A stretch of DNA of 64,000 bases from Periweissella fabaria (GTDB lineage Bacteria > Bacillota > Bacilli > Lactobacillales > Lactobacillaceae), in contig NZ_CAKKNS010000008.1 in the NCBI RefSeq assembly GCF_918814575.1, positions 45,561-109,560 on the forward strand, given 5' to 3'. Below the pieces are notes generated by a model that saw nothing but the letters and a program-made list of their open reading frames with translations, ran no database searches and had not been told where the DNA came from. This document shows, piece by piece, positions 63,975-64,000 of this stretch. The position numbers and the translations under genes are program-made. Within the stretch, counting starts at the first letter, position 1, and every line of letters begins with the position of its first letter.

Positions 63975-64000
63975 ATGCTTATTTAACTATCCGGCAATAA

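Overview
The window is an ordinary chromosomal segment of a low-GC Gram-positive lactic acid bacterium, with no prophage, insertion sequence or CRISPR array. Several features point to the Weissella/Leuconostoc part of Lactobacillaceae. The FemX protein closely resembles the L-alanine-adding FemX of Weissella viridescens. There are two fused glutamine-type ABC transporters, a PepV/PepS peptidase set and an AdhE-Pta pair typical of heterofermenters. The genus is an inference; no 16S rRNA gene is present.

Layout. 1-5060 (minus): gatC-gatA-gatB (tRNA-dependent amidotransferase), dagK and the 5' part of an rlmD-type rRNA methyltransferase. 5210-13200: pyrimidine-dimer glycosylase, HU, a 57-aa unnamed protein, a tRNA-Arg / gtrA / tRNA-Gln transcription unit, an RNA helicase, an oxidoreductase, map, pepS and a cre-controlled sugar uptake protein. 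13602-13963: tmRNA. 14103-17507: elongation cluster (mbl, yidD, DUF2969, rodA, GcvH-like). 17599-24022: complete F1Fo ATPase operon atpBEFHAGDC. 24575-31836: PyrR-attenuated uracil permease, upp, glyA, sua5, prmC, prfA, tdk. 32040-34102 (plus): murT-gatD. 34216-38470: htpX, lemA, radC, folC and a GAF protein. 38540-43890: adhE with a Rex-like operator, pta, ung and a LURP-one protein. 44009-49120: two tandem glutamine-type ABC operons, each preceded by a promoter, a short Asn/Gln-containing ORF and a terminator. 49188-55763: pepV, nnrD and a cell-wall precursor group (ATP-grasp ligase, MurJ-like flippase, FemX). 56011-60665: leuS with a T-box leader, mnmM, and metK under a SAM-I riboswitch. 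60924-63974: an unknown membrane protein, a GT4 glycolipid glycosyltransferase, a Cof-type phosphatase, tRNA-Cys and tRNA-Leu.

How the genes work together. Cell-wall assembly dominates. MurT/GatD amidate the stem D-Glu, FemX and perhaps the ATP-grasp ligase build the branch on the stem Lys, MurJ flips lipid II, and Mbl/RodA use it for elongation. Fermentative energy genes (ATPase, AdhE, Pta, sugar uptake) carry signs of redox or catabolite control. Nucleotide salvage (upp, uracil permease, tdk, ung) and translation (gatCAB, prfA/prmC, leuS, mnmM, sua5, tRNAs, tmRNA) make up most of the rest.

The most notable signals are a MurT with no cysteine at all, both zinc-ribbon CxxC pairs reading SxxD; the paired short-ORF/terminator leaders of the two glutamine transporter operons; and the ATP-grasp/MurJ/FemX cluster.
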